From Mucilaginibacter sp. (GTDB lineage Bacteria > Bacteroidota > Bacteroidia > Sphingobacteriales > Sphingobacteriaceae), in NCBI GenBank assembly GCA_025352225.1, contig JANXTT010000097.1:1-57289 (forward strand): a stretch of 57,289 nt of DNA. The letters run 5' to 3'. Both the position numbers and the translations under genes were made by a program. Shown here piece after piece: positions 1 to 9,990 of the stretch (position 1 is the stretch's first letter; each line of letters opens with the position of its first letter). The notes under the pieces are model-generated. The model did not search any database, had not been told where the DNA came from, and saw only the letters and a list, made by a program, of their open reading frames with translations.

Positions 1-3000
1 TAATTGATAAGCTTTTATCTCGCTTTGGTTGATACCAAACAGCAGGGTTTGGTTAATTGGCAAAACGCTCCTTACATCTCCCCATAAATGGAAGCCCGAG
101 TTAAGTTGCGGCACATAACTATAATGCCCTTTACCATCCCCTTTTAACAGCACCCCGTAATTGGCATCGCTTTTACCAAACCGGATACGGGCATGGTTGA
201 TATTGCCGCATAACAATAGGTCATCATTTAGCTGGGTTATGGTATACACAGGCGAGAACTGGGCCGCTAGGGGCAGGGCTTGTTCGTGTAGCCGGCCTCT
301 GCTATCGCTTACAAAGCAGGCCGTCTTTAAATAATTCGCTTGCAAATGTTTAGCCCCCTGCCGCTCTTCCGCCGTAAATATGGTCTCGTAGGTAGCGTCG
401 GCGTAGCTCTTATAATCCGGGAAACGGGGCCGCATGATGCTCATCTGATCAAGCAACTCATCACGGGTAACATAAGGGTAGCTTTTACCCTGAATGTAAA
501 AACATAGTATCGGGTCTACTGATCCGTTATCATCAAAATCTTTATAATACATTTCCGCTGGTTCAGCCTCGCTTACTTTACATTGGGTATTTAATCCCTG
601 GTTACCAATAACCAGGTCGGGGTGCCCATCGTGGTTCAGGTCGGTTACCAAAAGCTTGTTCCACCAGCCGCTATAGTTTTTATCAAAGTAATTTTTTGTT
701 TGGTTAACTAATTTACCCTTAGTTTGGATAAGCACTGTTACCGGCATCCACTCGCCTACCAGCACCAGGTCGGGTTTTTTATCCCCGTTCATATCCACCC
801 AGGCGGCATCCGTAACCATGCCAATATGCTGCAGGCCGGGGGCTATCTGTTGTGTTCTATCCGTAAAACGGCCCTTGCCATCATTGATCAATAGATAACT
901 TTGCGGACTTTCGGGATACCTGCCAGGGATTACCCGCCCCCCGATGAACAGATCCGGGTAGCCATCGCCATTAATATCCGCTACGCGCACGCAGCTCTTA
1001 CTGCCCGGCATGTTGGGCAGCGCGTTTTGCGCCTTGGTAAAGTTCCCCTTTCCATCATTGAGGTAGAGCCTGTCCTGCAGGCTGGGGTCATCCGCTGTAA
1101 AGTTATGATACCCGCCCGAACATACGTACAAGTCGGGTTTACCATCGCCATTGGCATCAAAAAATACGGCATCGGCATCTACACTTTTTTTATCGGCTTC
1201 GAAGACTGCCTGCTTTTTGAGAACAAAACTGCCGTTACGTTGCTGGATATAGAGTTCGCCGGCTTTGCCATTCCCCCCGCCTACATATACATCTGCTAAC
1301 CCATCACCGTTTACATCTCCCTTTACCAGGCATGGCCCCGGGAACGACATCGGGTTTACCAGCAGCGGCTGCCGTTTAAAATCATTGATGCTGTTTTTTT
1401 CGGCTTTGGACGCAACCGGTGATTTTACTTCGGTAAATAACGGGGATACCGCTGATGCCATTTTATAGCTGGTTACCGCGTGCTTTTCCTGTAAAGTAAG
1501 TTGCTGGTTGGCTTTAACGTTCTTAATTACTTCCTGCTTGCCTTGTGGCCATACAACCCTTAACGAATCGATAAGGTGATCTTTACCCAAACCAAAATGC
1601 AATATGGCCGATACCGTGGACTGGAACCCCCGGGTGGGCATTTGCTCCAGGTATTGCTTTTTGTCTTTTACATAAATGGTGACTTTGGCACCGATACCCT
1701 GCGTGTTTTTCCCCCCGCCTTCCAGCTTGATGTTCAGGTAATGGTTGCCCGAACCTTTGTTCTCGTAAATAAACGCCGGCTGGTTGATGTTATTCACCAC
1801 CAGGTCAAGGTCGCCGTCGTTATCCAGGTCGGCGTAAGCCGCTCCATTACTGTTTGATGATTGTGCAATACCCCAGGCCTGACTGCTATTACTGAACGTC
1901 AGATCGCCATTGTTTTTAAAAAAATAACTCTTTACCTCTGAAGATGGCATTTGCTGAACAATGTTTAACAGGTCCTGACGCATTACATTCTTGTTACGCA
2001 GGTTGTCTCCCATAAATTTTAGGAAATCCATATTGGTATAGTCGCGGGTATAACCATTACTGATGAACAGATCCTTGTACCCGTCGTTATCGTAATCGGC
2101 AAATAACGGGGCCCAGCTCCAATCGGTATTGGAGATCCCGGCCAGTTGGCCAATCTCGCTAAAGGTGCCATTGCCATTGTTTATATGCAGCATGTTACGC
2201 ATATACTGGTAATAAAAGCCAACACGAAGATTCAGATTGAAAGATTCATAATTATCTGCAGGGAACAGCAGTTTTTGCCTGCGGTTATCTTCAGGCAGCA
2301 TATCCAGTGTAAAAATGTCAGGCTTGCCATCGTTATTGATGTCGGCAATATCATTCCCCATAGAGTAAAATGAAGTATGCCCCAACTGGGTTTGCAGCTT
2401 ATCGGTAAATGTACCGTTATGATTATTGATGTATAGCCTGTCGGGCATATTATAATCGTTAGATATATAAATATCCGGCCAGCCATCACCATTTATATCG
2501 GCAATACCTGCCGACAAACCATAAGATAATGAACTGCCATTAATTCCGGCAAGCTTGGTTATATCATGGAAATGGCCATTATCATTCCGGAGCAACCGGA
2601 TACCACGTTCGGCATCTGGTTTATTGATAAAGTCCTTTACTTTTACATCATCCAGATCGCTGATCCTTGCCGGGTTATGGTTAATCAAAAGCATATCCAG
2701 GTCGCCATCTCTATCATAATCAAAAAAATACGCTTGGGTACTATATGCAGGGTCGGCCAAACCGTATTGTTCTGCCTGGTCAATAAATTGAGGTACACCA
2801 TTCTTGTCGTTTCCCTGGTTAATAAATAACTCATTTTTTCTCTTGTCCGGATTTAACTTCCCTGAATAACATACATAAATATCCAGTTTACCATCGCCGT
2901 TTACATCAGCTATGGTAACTCCTGTTTTCCAGGGCCCGGGCCTGCCCGCTACACCAGCCTGAGCGGTAATATCTTCAAACTTCAGGTGGCCCTTATTGAG

Positions 3001-3318
3001 GTATAATTTATTATCGGTCATGTTGCCGGTAAAATAAATATCCTGAAGGCCATCGCCGTTCAGGTCGCCTATGGCTACTCCACCGCCATTATAAAAATAC
3101 TCATACATTAATACGTTGGTATTTAACCCTTCGTTTAAGGTATTAGTAAAGGTTACACCCGTTTGCTCGGGGGGGAGTAGTGTAAATAAGGTGTCGTTAA
3201 TATGGTGTTGCTCCTGATTTGCTGGTGATTTACACCCCATAACCACAAAAAAAACCAAATAACAAAGGTGATTAATGCTTTTTTGGGGCAATTTAAAAGG
3301 TAGTAAAGGTTTCTTCAT
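1..3318 (-). CDS. VCBS/FG-GAP repeat protein with ASPIC/UnbV domain (3' end beyond window)
   Basis: The minus-strand frame is open from an ATG at 3318 to base 1, so 1106 codons are visible and the stop lies outside. The N-terminus has a hydrophobic segment ending in VVMGCKSP, which fits a lipoprotein signal. The body contains many calcium-binding-like blade motifs of the D-x-N-G-D-G-x-x-D type (DLNGDGLQDIYF, DVNGDGKLDIYV, DINGDGYPDLFI), typical of FG-GAP/VCBS beta-propellers. Around two-thirds of the way there is an ASPIC/UnbV segment (EQMPTRGFQST, LHFGLG, VVWPQGK). In Bacteroidota such ~1100-residue proteins are usually surface lipoproteins next to SusCD pairs. Here the gene follows susC and susD on the same strand, but a hairpin terminator separates it from susD. 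A substrate cannot be read from the sequence. The last visible residues (LFGINQSEIKAY) look like the usual C-terminus, so little is probably missing. Confidence 0.85.
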   Translation of the reverse strand, partial: MKKPLLPFKLPQKSINHLCYLVFFVVMGCKSPANQEQHHINDTLFTLLPPEQTGVTFTNTLNEGLNTNVLMYEYFYNGGGVAIGDLNGDGLQDIYFTGNMTDNKLYLNKGHLKFEDITAQAGVAGRPGPWKTGVTIADVNGDGKLDIYVCYSGKLNPDKRKNELFINQGNDKNGVPQFIDQAEQYGLADPAYSTQAYFFDYDRDGDLDMLLINHNPARISDLDDVKVKDFINKPDAERGIRLLRNDNGHFHDITKLAGINGSSLSYGLSAGIADINGDGWPDIYISNDYNMPDRLYINNHNGTFTDKLQTQLGHTSFYSMGNDIADINNDGKPDIFTLDMLPEDNRRQKLLFPADNYESFNLNLRVGFYYQYMRNMLHINNGNGTFSEIGQLAGISNTDWSWAPLFADYDNDGYKDLFISNGYTRDYTNMDFLKFMGDNLRNKNVMRQDLLNIVQQMPSSEVKSYFFKNNGDLTFSNSSQAWGIAQSSNSNGAAYADLDNDGDLDLVVNNINQPAFIYENKGSGNHYLNIKLEGGGKNTQGIGAKVTIYVKDKKQYLEQMPTRGFQSTVSAILHFGLGKDHLIDSLRVVWPQGKQEVIKNVKANQQLTLQEKHAVTSYKMASAVSPLFTEVKSPVASKAEKNSINDFKRQPLLVNPMSFPGPCLVKGDVNGDGLADVYVGGGNGKAGELYIQQRNGSFVLKKQAVFEADKKSVDADAVFFDANGDGKPDLYVCSGGYHNFTADDPSLQDRLYLNDGKGNFTKAQNALPNMPGSKSCVRVADINGDGYPDLFIGGRVIPGRYPESPQSYLLINDGKGRFTDRTQQIAPGLQHIGMVTDAAWVDMNGDKKPDLVLVGEWMPVTVLIQTKGKLVNQTKNYFDKNYSGWWNKLLVTDLNHDGHPDLVIGNQGLNTQCKVSEAEPAEMYYKDFDDNGSVDPILCFYIQGKSYPYVTRDELLDQMSIMRPRFPDYKSYADATYETIFTAEERQGAKHLQANYLKTACFVSDSRGRLHEQALPLAAQFSPVYTITQLNDDLLLCGNINHARIRFGKSDANYGVLLKGDGKGHYSYVPQLNSGFHLWGDVRSVLPINQTLLFGINQSEIKAYQL

Positions 3319-3401
3319 ATCAAGGCTTGGTTGGCAGTATAAATTTAGTTTAAAATACAAGATAGTTGCCACATTAATTTTTATACCCACATATACTAAA
3401 A

Positions 3402-3435
3402 AAGTTCACACCCACGATAACGCGGATGTGAACTT
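3402..3435 (-). terminator. Rho-independent terminator after susD
   Basis: A 9-bp perfect stem (AAGTTCACA / TGTGAACTT) is followed on the minus strand by a T-run. It lies 15 bp beyond the susD stop and separates susCD from the VCBS gene. Confidence 0.7.
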
Positions 3436-3449
3436 CTGAAAGCTAAAAA

Positions 3450-5156
3450 TTAATAGCCTGGATTTTGTACTAATTTTGGGTTCCTGTCGATTACTCCCTG
3501 CGGTATTGGCAGTATATTTTGATAATCAAAAAACTTATTATTAAACACATTAACCTTAGTATAGATCAATTTCCCACTAACAGGATCGGTGGTTATTTTC
3601 ATTCCATAATCTGGTGTGGTTAATACGCCATTTGGCCCGGTTGTTATTTTCCATCTCCTGATATCGAACCATCTTTTGTCTTCAAATGCTAATTCTATCC
3701 TACGTTCCCTGCGGATATAATCCCTCATTTGGCTTTGAGTCATTGATCCAGGCACCAACGCGGGTACAACCCCTGAAGTTGGGCGGCCTGTACGCAATAA
3801 ATTGAGTGCATTGTATACCGAATTATCAGCTCCAACAGCCTCGTTTTGTGCCTCTGCATAATTTAATAAAACCTCAGCATAACGGAAAAATATATAATTT
3901 GATCCGCCTGGACGTAATGCTGATAGGCTGGCCTGTCCTGTTATAGATTCATCTAAGGTTTTGCGGCCATAATAAGCTGTATTGGTTATATCACTAGTTG
4001 AACCTAAATCAATCTCATTGTTGCCACCTATCCTTGTAGTAATAATACCACCTTGCCACATAGAACCATCATAAATAATGGACTGATAAAACCTCGGCTC
4101 TCTATGCGTATATGGGTTTTGGGGATCATACCCAGAAGCCGGATCGGCGATAGGCAAACCATTATCCATCAAATAATCGTCTACCAGGCTTTGTGTTGGC
4201 TCTAAATTACCCCAGGCTTGTTGTACACCTTTTACATATACAGGGCCAAGCATACCATCCCGTTGCGTTCCTTTTGTAACGGCTTGATATTCCTTGTTAA
4301 ATATAATTTCCTGGTTATCATTGTTTCCTGAAAGAAAGAGACCCGCGTAATCTGGGAATAAAGAATAATTTCCGGACTGGATAATCTGGTTATTAGTTGC
4401 AGCCGCTTTTGCCCATTTAGATAGATCGTTACTGGTATTAAATAACGGACTGGCAGCAAAAAGCTCAGCTGCACCTTTTAGAGTTATAGCAGCTCCTTGT
4501 GTGGCCCTGCCCTTAGCATTCTTTGCAGTTATCACCGGCAGATCAGCAGCAGCAGCATCGCATTCTGTTTCAATAAATGCAAGCATCGCATCATTTGATG
4601 CTCTTGGGAAAAATAATGGCGTGCCTGAAGTATTGTCTAAAGGAGTTGTAATAATTGGAACACCTCCGTAGTTTTCATACATAAGCGTATAAAAAAATGC
4701 GCGCAAATATCGCGCTTCGGCCGACCTATGCTTTATAAAGTCTGCAGAAAAATTTGCTTTATACTTATTTAAGTTCGCAAGCAACACATTGCACTTTCTT
4801 ATTTTGTTAAAGTTGCTGGTATAATCCCACATATTTGCGGGGCCTCCGGGATCATTAGAAGGGGTAATTGAACCTGACCTAACCGTAGATTGGCCGGTTT
4901 CCCATGATGCCCCGCAAAAACTATTGTCGGTATATTGGTCGGATATCTGATATTCATTATTTATATCAGGTAACTGATTATAAATATCATTTACAAAAAG
5001 GTCGGCATTAGCCTCCGAACTAAATACGATCGCTTCATTTAGCGCGTCTTTAGCATCTACCTGTAAGAAATCGTCTTTTTTACAAGCTCCTATACTTAAT
5101 AATAGCAAGGCCAGTAAAATAACTTGTCCGTGTTTTATATATCTATCTTTCATCAC
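3450..5156 (-). CDS. SusD/RagB-family outer-membrane glycan-binding lipoprotein
   Basis: This 568-residue protein has a signal peptide ending in a lipobox (LLLLSIGAC) and then the SusD-like N-terminal region. Family features include YEQ-like TPR segments (AEARYLRAFFYTLMYENYGGVPII), the NYAEAQNEAVG helix, and a C-terminal RRERRIELAFEDKRWFDIRRWK block with the ending LVQNPGY. SusD proteins sit on the cell surface as the lid of the SusC transporter and bind the nutrient. The gene starts 15 bp after susC and is clearly co-transcribed with it. Length is normal for the family and nothing looks broken. The ligand is unknown. Confidence 0.95.
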   Translation of the reverse strand: MMKDRYIKHGQVILLALLLLSIGACKKDDFLQVDAKDALNEAIVFSSEANADLFVNDIYNQLPDINNEYQISDQYTDNSFCGASWETGQSTVRSGSITPSNDPGGPANMWDYTSNFNKIRKCNVLLANLNKYKANFSADFIKHRSAEARYLRAFFYTLMYENYGGVPIITTPLDNTSGTPLFFPRASNDAMLAFIETECDAAAADLPVITAKNAKGRATQGAAITLKGAAELFAASPLFNTSNDLSKWAKAAATNNQIIQSGNYSLFPDYAGLFLSGNNDNQEIIFNKEYQAVTKGTQRDGMLGPVYVKGVQQAWGNLEPTQSLVDDYLMDNGLPIADPASGYDPQNPYTHREPRFYQSIIYDGSMWQGGIITTRIGGNNEIDLGSTSDITNTAYYGRKTLDESITGQASLSALRPGGSNYIFFRYAEVLLNYAEAQNEAVGADNSVYNALNLLRTGRPTSGVVPALVPGSMTQSQMRDYIRRERRIELAFEDKRWFDIRRWKITTGPNGVLTTPDYGMKITTDPVSGKLIYTKVNVFNNKFFDYQNILPIPQGVIDRNPKLVQNPGY

Positions 5157-5171
5157 TCTATTATTTAAAAA

Positions 5172-8100
5172 TTAAAAAGTAGTGTTAATACCTACAGATA
5201 ATACCCTTTGCTGATAATAATTACGGTTATTACCGTTATTTTCAGGGTCAATTATCTCTTTCATATGCGGCGTAAAGTTCAATACGTTTTGTCCGGCAAA
5301 ATACACGCGTAGCGATTGTATTTTATTGTGCAATACCTTGTTAGAAAAAGTATAGCCTAACTCAAAACTTTTTAAACGGACATATGAATCGTTTCGTACG
5401 TACCAGCTTGAACCTTGGGTATTATTTGAGGTTGGTGTGCCTGATAGCCTTGGATAAAGCGCGTTTGTGTTTGTTGGGGTCCAATGATTATCAACTACGA
5501 GTTGCGATGCAGAGCCCGACGCGCTAAATGGTGATATGTAATAACCATTTAAGTATATACTACTATTTCCGGACCCTTGAATTAATAAATCCAAATCGAA
5601 GTTTTTGAAGGTAAGGTGAGGTTCCAAGCCATATATGATCTCGGGAGTATTAGGGTGCCCTATAACAACCTGGTCATCAACGGTTATCTTTCCATCTCCA
5701 TTAATATCTGCATATCTAAGGTCGCCGGGATGTACAGTTGCTCCTCCAACACTTACCTGACTTGGTATGCCGGTTTTTAGCGTACCATCGGGGTTGAAAT
5801 CAGCAGGGGTAAAATAACCTATTGCTTGAAGCCCTATATAAGTACCCAAAGGCTTTCCAGTCTGGCTCCTGTTCGGGTTCTTGGCCACAGCTCCTGTTTC
5901 GAAATTATTCGTCAGCGTATTTCTGGCATAAGTGAACGTGCCCGACATATCAAAGCGCAAGTCACTTGAAAAAGTATGAGAGGTTCTTACTGTAATATCA
6001 ACACCATGATTGCTCATCGCCCCAGCATTTGTTCGGCCGATGCCAACACCATATTCCGGGGGTAAATGTTGCGAAGTATCCGCAAGTATATTTGAACGTT
6101 TCTCGCTAAAATAATCTGCTTCAATACCTAAAGTTCCATTCCATAAGCTAGCTTCAAAACCCACATCTGATTTTTTTGCTCTTTCCCATGTAATATTTGG
6201 ATTTCCTTGTAATGCTTCGTAAGCACCTTGGGTTGTGCTGCCATCAAGTACAGCAGAGGGACTATTTGTTAAGTAATTACTTAAATATTGATTTCTTAAA
6301 AGATTTCCATTCTGGTCTTTTACTAATGCACCTGATTGTCCATATGACGCACGTATCTTTAAGTTGTTGATCCATGTAAAATTATCTTTTATAAATTTCT
6401 CTTCGGATACCCTCCATCCAGCAGAAAATGCCGGGAAGAAACCGAACCTATTACCTGGGCCGAATAAAAAGTTACCATCGTACCGGCCGGCCGCTTCAAT
6501 AAAGTATTTGCTATTGTAAGCGTAAGTAAATCGATAAACAAAGCCCAATTGTTTATTTTGATTGGATGACCCTCCATTTGTAGCGTCAGCCGCGGCTGGG
6601 CCTCCAAAACTCAATTCATCAACGTTCAAATTGTAATTAAGCCTGTTAGCGGCAAGGTTCTGAAATTTTTCATTCCTATATTCAGCAACACCCAGCGCTG
6701 TAAATTCACTTTTGCCGATTGATTTTTGATAATTTAAGAACCCTTGATAAGTAAAGGCGTGATTTTGTTCGTAATATTCATTAAAAGAGGCCTTTGATGC
6801 TCCCTGTACGCCTTTATTATAAACATATGGATGTTTTGTAGTATCAACATTGTAAAAAGGAATAGGCGTATGATAGCCCCGGTTAAAGTTTGAAGATGGG
6901 TCATAACTGATAACACCTTTAATACTTAATCCTTTTATGGGCAATTGTTGCTCAATGGTAAATTGAGATTGGATTGCGAACTTCTCATTATACTGGTAAC
7001 CACTATGGTAGATCTCACCAATGAGGGACTGGCCTATATACCCCGTCCATAATCCATTGCTGTAATAAATTGGTGTTGTGGGGGCTTGTCTTTGGGCTTG
7101 CTCTATGATCCTGCCAGCAGATTCTCCAGGATAATGTGTGCCTTCGTTATATCCATTAATTGATATAGATACTTTAGTTGTTTTTGTAACGTCAGCGGTA
7201 ACATTTAACGCCGCGTTGTATTTATCCAGATATGTAGGATCCCACATACCAGCCTGGTGTGTATAACCCACAGATGTAAAATATTTCAATTTATCTGTAC
7301 CGCCAGATAAGGTTACATTGTGGTTGTAAAGCGGACGGTTAAGTTTAATGATATCTTGCAAGGGGTGGCCGTCAGGATGCCCATCAGGATCAGAATGATC
7401 TTTAAACTTTTGCAGGTCAGTAGCTGAATAAGCTACCGGGTTACCATCGTTTGCATTTGCTTCATTACGTAAAGTAGCATAATCATACGAATTTACAAAT
7501 GTTGGTACTTTAGTAGGATTCTGCGTACCGTAGTAAGCATTGTAACTTAAACTTGGCGCACCGATTTTACCTCTTTTCGTTGTTACTAATATTACACCAT
7601 TTGCACCGGCTACACCATATGGGGCAACAGCAGCTGCATCCTTTAGCACGGTTAGTGTTTCAATAGTATTGGGATCAAGGCGGCTAAAATCGCGGGGGAC
7701 ACCATCTACAACATATAAAGGAGAAGAATTGATATAGGACCCGATACCCCGGATGAGGATATTTGAACCATCCTGGCCTGGCTCGCCACTACCTTGTGTT
7801 ACAACAAGGCCAGAAACACGCCCAACCAAATCGTTAGTTAAGTTAACAACTGGTTTTTGAACAATATCGGCAGCTTTTAGTGTGGAAACAGATGCTGTTG
7901 TTGAAGTTTTCTTTTGAGTGCCATAACCTACAACTACAACCTCATTTAGGTTTTGAGACGATGGTTTCAGCTGGATGCCAATTATTGATTTTCCGTTTAC
8001 CGGAACCTCAACTGCATCGTATCCAATATATGATACAACTAATATTGCATTGTCTGGTGCAGTAATTTCGAAGTTCCCGTTTACATCCGTCACAGTTCCT

Positions 8101-8414
8101 ACAGATGTATTTTTAATTTTTATTGATACTCCAATTAATGTTTCGCCCGAGGTTCTATCTGTAACCTTGCCTTTTATCACAATTGGGGGAACGGTTTTAA
8201 TAGTATTTGATGGCTTTTTTGAAAAATTAATCAGGTGTGCTTTGCTGTTATTTGCATAGCTTATACCAGTAAGCAAAAGCAAAATTGTAATCTGGCTTAA
8301 TGCAGCTTTCGATAGTTTTAGCAATAAGGCTGGTTTGGGTAAATGATATTGCATAGTGTTTTTTGAAAATAATGAACTAATAGGTTTATTGGTACTGATG
8401 AACATGTTGTTCAT
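5172..8414 (-). CDS. SusC/RagA-family TonB-dependent outer-membrane transporter
   Basis: The protein has 1080 residues. The N-terminus carries a signal peptide (ITILLLLTGISYA), then a carboxypeptidase-regulatory-like beta domain (about residues 75-150; IKGKVTDRTSGETLIGVSI), the SusC signature NEVVVVGYGTQKK, a plug domain (GRVSGLVV, ILIRGIGS, YVVDGVPRD, VLKDAAAVAPYGVAGANGVILVTTKRG) and a long C-terminal beta-barrel ending in SVGINTTF. It imports oligosaccharides or other large nutrients with TonB energy, in complex with SusD encoded just downstream. The first ATG is used here; a second in-frame ATG 20 codons later would give a more typical signal peptide and may be the true start. No sigma/anti-sigma pair or hydrolase is adjacent, so control and substrate stay open. 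Confidence 0.95.
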   Translation of the reverse strand: MNNMFISTNKPISSLFSKNTMQYHLPKPALLLKLSKAALSQITILLLLTGISYANNSKAHLINFSKKPSNTIKTVPPIVIKGKVTDRTSGETLIGVSIKIKNTSVGTVTDVNGNFEITAPDNAILVVSYIGYDAVEVPVNGKSIIGIQLKPSSQNLNEVVVVGYGTQKKTSTTASVSTLKAADIVQKPVVNLTNDLVGRVSGLVVTQGSGEPGQDGSNILIRGIGSYINSSPLYVVDGVPRDFSRLDPNTIETLTVLKDAAAVAPYGVAGANGVILVTTKRGKIGAPSLSYNAYYGTQNPTKVPTFVNSYDYATLRNEANANDGNPVAYSATDLQKFKDHSDPDGHPDGHPLQDIIKLNRPLYNHNVTLSGGTDKLKYFTSVGYTHQAGMWDPTYLDKYNAALNVTADVTKTTKVSISINGYNEGTHYPGESAGRIIEQAQRQAPTTPIYYSNGLWTGYIGQSLIGEIYHSGYQYNEKFAIQSQFTIEQQLPIKGLSIKGVISYDPSSNFNRGYHTPIPFYNVDTTKHPYVYNKGVQGASKASFNEYYEQNHAFTYQGFLNYQKSIGKSEFTALGVAEYRNEKFQNLAANRLNYNLNVDELSFGGPAAADATNGGSSNQNKQLGFVYRFTYAYNSKYFIEAAGRYDGNFLFGPGNRFGFFPAFSAGWRVSEEKFIKDNFTWINNLKIRASYGQSGALVKDQNGNLLRNQYLSNYLTNSPSAVLDGSTTQGAYEALQGNPNITWERAKKSDVGFEASLWNGTLGIEADYFSEKRSNILADTSQHLPPEYGVGIGRTNAGAMSNHGVDITVRTSHTFSSDLRFDMSGTFTYARNTLTNNFETGAVAKNPNRSQTGKPLGTYIGLQAIGYFTPADFNPDGTLKTGIPSQVSVGGATVHPGDLRYADINGDGKITVDDQVVIGHPNTPEIIYGLEPHLTFKNFDLDLLIQGSGNSSIYLNGYYISPFSASGSASQLVVDNHWTPTNTNALYPRLSGTPTSNNTQGSSWYVRNDSYVRLKSFELGYTFSNKVLHNKIQSLRVYFAGQNVLNFTPHMKEIIDPENNGNNRNYYQQRVLSVGINTTF

Positions 8415-8825
8415 GAATTTTTTTCTTTCGTTTCTTTCATGTTTTGGTTTAATAAATGGTTAATAATAATTTTGTGCGTACCCCAGCCTTTAGCAATAGA
8501 AAATATTGCAGTTGCTGTAGGCTTAATAATAGTTTAAGAAAAAAGTTTATAAAAAGATCCTCTGTTAACTAACAGATTTTGGTACTGCTAATCTGACAAT
8601 ATTAGGATTGCGATATAGGGGGTAAATTCTGATTTTAAACAGGGGTATCTCGTAAAAAATACCTCTTTAATTAAAATTGGCAAACTTTTGCCAGAAGCTT
8701 AGTTGCCGCGGTTATATTTCAACGTAATAAGATCTCTTATTTATGAGTTCAGCTCTTCTACGCCAAATAAATTCAGCCGCCTCCCTAATTTACTCACGGC
8801 GTTACTGTATTCTTCAAGTGTTGCA
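8415..8825. other. AT-rich upstream region of susC, no gene seen
   Basis: This is the 5' region of the leftward susC gene. A short inverted repeat, CTGTTA-AC-TAACAG at 8562-8575, lies about 150 bp before the susC start and could be a regulator site, but this is weak. No convincing TTTG/TAnnTTTG promoter was found, and there are no credible coding frames. Confidence 0.4.
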
Positions 8826-9113
8826 TTAATGATAGAATTTAAGAATAGATATTTTATACTTAGATCCTTCGTTAACTTTTTGTAAAATTACATAATGCGC
8901 GGTATAAATATACCGACGATCCCTGTTGTGACTTATGCATATTTCAACATTATAAGTACCCTCTGCCTTTTTGTGGTGCTTAAAATAATAGGAGCCATTT
9001 CTCAATGATTTAAGCACGAACTTCTGTAACACAAATTCTCGATGCTTAACAAAAAACTGTCGAAAGTGAAAAATTGATTGATATGACCTATAGGTAATCT
9101 TCCGGTTTTTCAA
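8826..9113 (-). pseudogene. Remnant of a tyrosine recombinase N-terminus (arm DNA-binding domain)
   Basis: A 95-residue frame whose middle reads GTYNVEICISHNRDRRYIYT followed by AHYVILQKVN. This matches the style of the arm-type DNA-binding domain of Bacteroidota integrases (x-V-K-I-R-I-x-H-N-R-x-x-R-Y-I-x-T). The expected SAM-like and catalytic domains (R, HxxR, GH, Y) do not follow, so only a fragment remains. The assignment is by motif style alone and could be wrong for the ends, which look degraded. It lies head to head with the transposon-type gene at 9139, consistent with one decayed mobile element. Confidence 0.5.
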
Positions 9114-9138
9114 CTAATCCGGCGTCAACAGGGTTACG

Positions 9139-9450
9139 GTGTATAGTCCAGCTTCTGGTGCAGCATTTTATGAGTGCTTAGTTCTATCGGGTGGTTATCC
9201 TGTTGCCATTTTATCATCTGTACACATAAGTTTATTTGCCGCTATGTATCAATATAGCCAGAAAAGAGCTTTTGCAAACCCCTTTCAGATCAGCCGTAAG
9301 GAATTAATGAAGCTATGCAAAATCGCCTCAACTGCCACTTACCATAAATGCATAAAAGACTTAAACGAATATCGGTATATTCATTATCATCCGTCCTATC
9401 ATCAAAAGATTGGCAGCCTGATTTACTGGCCAACAGGTCAGTCCCAATAA
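9139..9450 (+). CDS. Small HTH-like protein of conjugative-transposon type, probably a remnant
   Basis: This 103-residue frame starts at a GTG. The core reads HISLFAAMYQYSQ, NPFQISRKELMKLCKIAS and TATYHKCIKDLNEYRYIHYH, then a tail GSLIYWP. This resembles small winged-helix-like proteins found beside integrases and mobilization genes in Bacteroidota transposons, in which SRKELM and TATYHKCIKEL form a recognition-helix-like region. I recognise the style, not a named family. The neighbouring recombinase remnant and the hairpins downstream support mobile origin. It may still be translated, but there is no intact element around it. Confidence 0.45.
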   Translation: MYSPASGAAFYECLVLSGGYPVAILSSVHISLFAAMYQYSQKRAFANPFQISRKELMKLCKIASTATYHKCIKDLNEYRYIHYHPSYHQKIGSLIYWPTGQSQ

Positions 9451-9990
9451 AAATCTTAATCATTTATACACAAAACCAAGTTTCAAACAGCGTTTTAAGG
9501 AGAGTGTAAAAACACACTTGTGTTTGGCAAGATGTACTTTTGTCCGCACAAAAGAAATCTTGCCTCCTTTTAGTCGGATGTTTCCGCTGCGGAGCTTGCG
9601 GAAACCAGGAACCTAAAATGCACCTATTATAGGCATTCTATTAGATTCTTGTCATCGCAACATCTCCCTTTCGAACAAGCTTTAATATTCAATTGCAAGC
9701 GATAGTAAGGCATTAATGGCTCTAATATGTGCATTTAATGCTATATTATGAATTTACACCCCGGTATTTTACAGTTTTCACCCTCACACCCACGCTTTAA
9801 TAATTGAGACATTAGTCCTGTTATAGAGCCCTATTCCGGCTAAACTCAGAAAAAATAAATGTGATGAAGAAGTTATTATCAGCTAATGTAGTTTGGAACT
9901 GCATTATTTTTTCACCCGATGATGGGTAATGAAGCGTTTTACACTTAATCAAAACCAGTCGAGAAACCAATTATTAAAAATATATAAACT
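9451..9990. other. Non-coding region upstream of the second susC, with mobile-element hairpins
   Basis: Between the transposon remnant and susC this stretch has no credible coding frame. Its main content is the pair of hairpins at 9526-9605. The last ~200 bp should hold the susC promoter; no clean TTTG/TAnnTTTG pair was found. Confidence 0.5.
9526..9605. repeat. Two adjacent strong hairpins, oriT-like or element-end-like
   Basis: Hairpin 1 (9526-9564) has an outer stem GGCAAGAT/ATCTTGCC and an inner stem CTTTTGT/ACAAAAG closed by a 4-nt loop. Hairpin 2 (9580-9605) has the stem GTTTCCGC/GCGGAAAC with a 10-nt loop. They lie only 15 bp apart. No T-run follows either one, so they do not look like terminators. 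Nested hairpins of this kind occur near relaxase nicking sites in Bacteroidota conjugative elements; that role is inference. Confidence 0.45.

Noticed and set aside
901..2829. Plus-strand frames within the first 3.3 kb
   Set aside because: They lie opposite a continuous minus-strand VCBS frame and are artefacts of its repeats.
1..3318. Possibility that the leftmost region is non-coding or a broken gene
   Set aside because: Reading the minus strand shows one unbroken frame to the window edge with clear VCBS and UnbV motifs; it only lacks a stop inside the window.
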